From assembly GCA_964526035.1 (NCBI GenBank), contig CAZGKE010000170.1, positions 1-6,939 of the forward strand: DNA of 6,939 nucleotides. Reading direction: 5' to 3'. The notes beneath the pieces were generated by a model. That model worked only from the letters and a program-made list of their open reading frames with translations. It did not search any database and was not told the DNA's origin. Of this stretch, positions 6,228 through 6,939 are shown piece by piece. The DNA is from DAOMOD01 sp964526035 (lineage in GTDB: Bacteria > Pseudomonadota > Gammaproteobacteria > Xanthomonadales > BPKI01). The position numbers and the translations under genes were made by a program. Numbering within the stretch: position 1 is the stretch's first letter; each line of letters opens with the position of its first letter.

Positions 6228-6326
6228 GAAAAGGGTGGGAAAACCGTCCAAGGATATCATGCTGCATTGCGGCGTAAGGGGGCCTTCAGAACGATCCTGC
6301 TGCGAGGCGAATCGAGCGGTTCGCGG

Positions 6327-6381
6327 GTACTCCATGACGGCAAGTTACACTGGGCCATAACACCGAAATCCCCTGGAGTAC
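6327..6381. repeat. 8-bp inverted repeat covering the NnrU-gene ribosome binding site
   Basis: GTACTCCA at 6327-6334 and TGGAGTAC at 6374-6381 are exact reverse complements 39 bp apart, extendable by one G-T pair. The right copy contains the GGAG ribosome binding site (6375-6378) of the downstream gene. If both arms are in the leader, pairing would hide the site; otherwise the pair could be an operator. Either role is inference. Confidence 0.45.
6375..6378 (+). promoter_or_regulatory. Ribosome binding site of the NnrU-family gene
   Basis: GGAG lies seven bases before the ATG at 6386 and decides the start. It sits inside the right arm of an inverted repeat. Confidence 0.65.
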
Positions 6382-6385
6382 TGCC

Positions 6386-6939
6386 ATGACGCTGCTGATC
6401 GCCGGCCTGATACTGTTCATCGGCATCCATCTGCTGCCCTGGTCGCCGCAGCTGAAAAAGTCGGCCGTCGCTCGACTGGGCAACAGTGGCTACCGCGGCG
6501 TGTTCGCGCTGGTGGCCACCGTCGGGCTGGTGCTGGTGGTGATCGGCTGGGGCCGCGCCGAATACCAGGGGGTCTACGTTCCGCCGACCTGGGGTCGCCA
6601 CCTCACCTATCCGCTGCTGCTGGCCACCTTCATCCTGCTGCCGGCTGCACACATGAAGGGCAACATCAAGCGTTTCACCCGGCATCCGATGCTGTGGGCC
6701 GCGGTGCTGTGGTCTGCCGGTCATCTGCTGGTGCGCGGCGATATCAAGTCACTGGTGCTGTTTGGCGGCATCGCCCTGTACAGCCTGCTGGCCATGGTTT
6801 CGGCCAATGCGCGTGGCGCGAGGAAGCAGGAAGCGCGCTATCCGGTCAAGCGGGATCTGATCGTGGTCGCGGCAGGCGTGGTGGCATACATCGCCTTTAT
6901 CTTTCTGCACCCTTATCTGATCGGGGTGGCGGTGATACC
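6386..6939 (+). CDS. NnrU-family integral membrane protein (partial, 3' end outside window)
   Basis: The frame is open from this ATG to the window edge, giving 184 residues with no stop, so the C-terminus is missing. It is an inner-membrane protein with about six hydrophobic segments near residues 2-17, 38-55, 72-89, 101-117, 121-139 and 157-174. Family marks include H15 in the first segment and RHPMLWA (99-105), followed by LWSAGHLLVRGD (108-119) with H113. NnrU was named for a gene tied to nitric oxide/nitrite metabolism in Rhodobacter, and the family is related to plant and cyanobacterial zeta-carotene isomerase Z-ISO. The function of most bacterial members is unknown, and no denitrification gene is visible here. 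The usual family length of about 190 residues upward suggests that only a short tail is missing. It diverges from the aminotransferase gene and is probably regulated separately. Confidence 0.88.
   Translation, partial: MTLLIAGLILFIGIHLLPWSPQLKKSAVARLGNSGYRGVFALVATVGLVLVVIGWGRAEYQGVYVPPTWGRHLTYPLLLATFILLPAAHMKGNIKRFTRHPMLWAAVLWSAGHLLVRGDIKSLVLFGGIALYSLLAMVSANARGARKQEARYPVKRDLIVVAAGVVAYIAFIFLHPYLIGVAVI

Larger units (their letters stand above)
6215..6385. promoter_or_regulatory. Divergent promoter region between the aminotransferase and NnrU genes
   Basis: These 171 bp separate two divergent genes and must hold both start signals unless transcription enters from outside. The candidates are weak. 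For the plus strand, TACACT at 6346-6351 matches TATAAT at four of six positions, with only a poorly spaced TTCGCG upstream. For the minus strand, TATCCT near 6256-6261 has a TTACGC about 15 bp upstream. Neither is convincing. The clearest structure is the 8-bp inverted repeat at 6327-6334 and 6374-6381, listed separately. Confidence 0.4.

Noticed and set aside
5411..6277. Plus-strand open frame of 288 codons opposite the aminotransferase gene
   Set aside because: It is a shadow of the minus-strand gene, which carries the PLP lysine motif and correct length. No homology is recognisable in the plus frame.
6334..6360. Tiny 8-codon open frame (MTASYTGP) in the NnrU leader, a possible leader peptide
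   Set aside because: No convincing ribosome binding site, no run of regulatory codons and no attenuator following it. An ATG with a nearby stop is expected by chance.
6257..6724. Minus-strand open frame of 155 codons opposite the NnrU gene
   Set aside because: Its His/Gln/Arg-rich composition lacks any motif, whereas the plus strand encodes a coherent multi-pass membrane protein with a ribosome binding site.

Overview
The window looks like chromosomal DNA from a GC-rich gammaproteobacterium, most likely a Lysobacterales/Xanthomonadales member such as a Rhodanobacter- or Dyella-like organism. This rests on high GC throughout, strong third-position G/C preference, a REP-type palindrome beginning GTAGGAGC, a G-rich heptamer repeat resembling those common in xanthomonads, and a proteobacterial cytosolic-type malate dehydrogenase. 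The lineage is an inference.

Five complete genes lie head to tail on the minus strand, read from right to left. They are a fold-type I aminotransferase (6214-5015), malate dehydrogenase mdh (4947-3961), propionyl-CoA synthetase prpE (3830-1947), a LOG-family nucleotide phosphoribohydrolase (1849-1226) and 2-methylisocitrate lyase prpB (1039-152). One gene, an NnrU-family membrane protein, diverges from them on the plus strand at 6386 and runs off the right edge. The gaps are 67, 130, 97 and 186 bp within the minus-strand series, and 171 bp at the divergent promoter region. No stretch over 300 bp lacks a gene. I see no tRNA, rRNA, CRISPR array, transposase or phage gene.

The enzymes fit one metabolic theme. 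PrpE activates propionate to propionyl-CoA. The methylcitrate cycle condenses this with oxaloacetate (PrpC, not in the window), and PrpB finally cleaves 2-methylisocitrate to pyruvate and succinate. Malate dehydrogenase closes the return from succinate through malate to oxaloacetate. The aminotransferase, if it acts on aspartate, links oxaloacetate to nitrogen metabolism. The rest of the cycle (prpC, acnD/prpF or equivalents) probably lies left of the window, but this cannot be seen here.

The non-coding DNA holds the less routine material. A G-rich heptamer tract and a 17-bp inverted repeat lie downstream of prpB. A REP-like palindrome sits between the LOG gene and prpB. Two bulged hairpins lie in tandem between mdh and prpE. 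An 8-bp inverted repeat covers the ribosome binding site of the NnrU gene. I found no convincing new biological system: the coding content is ordinary central metabolism in a somewhat unusual arrangement.
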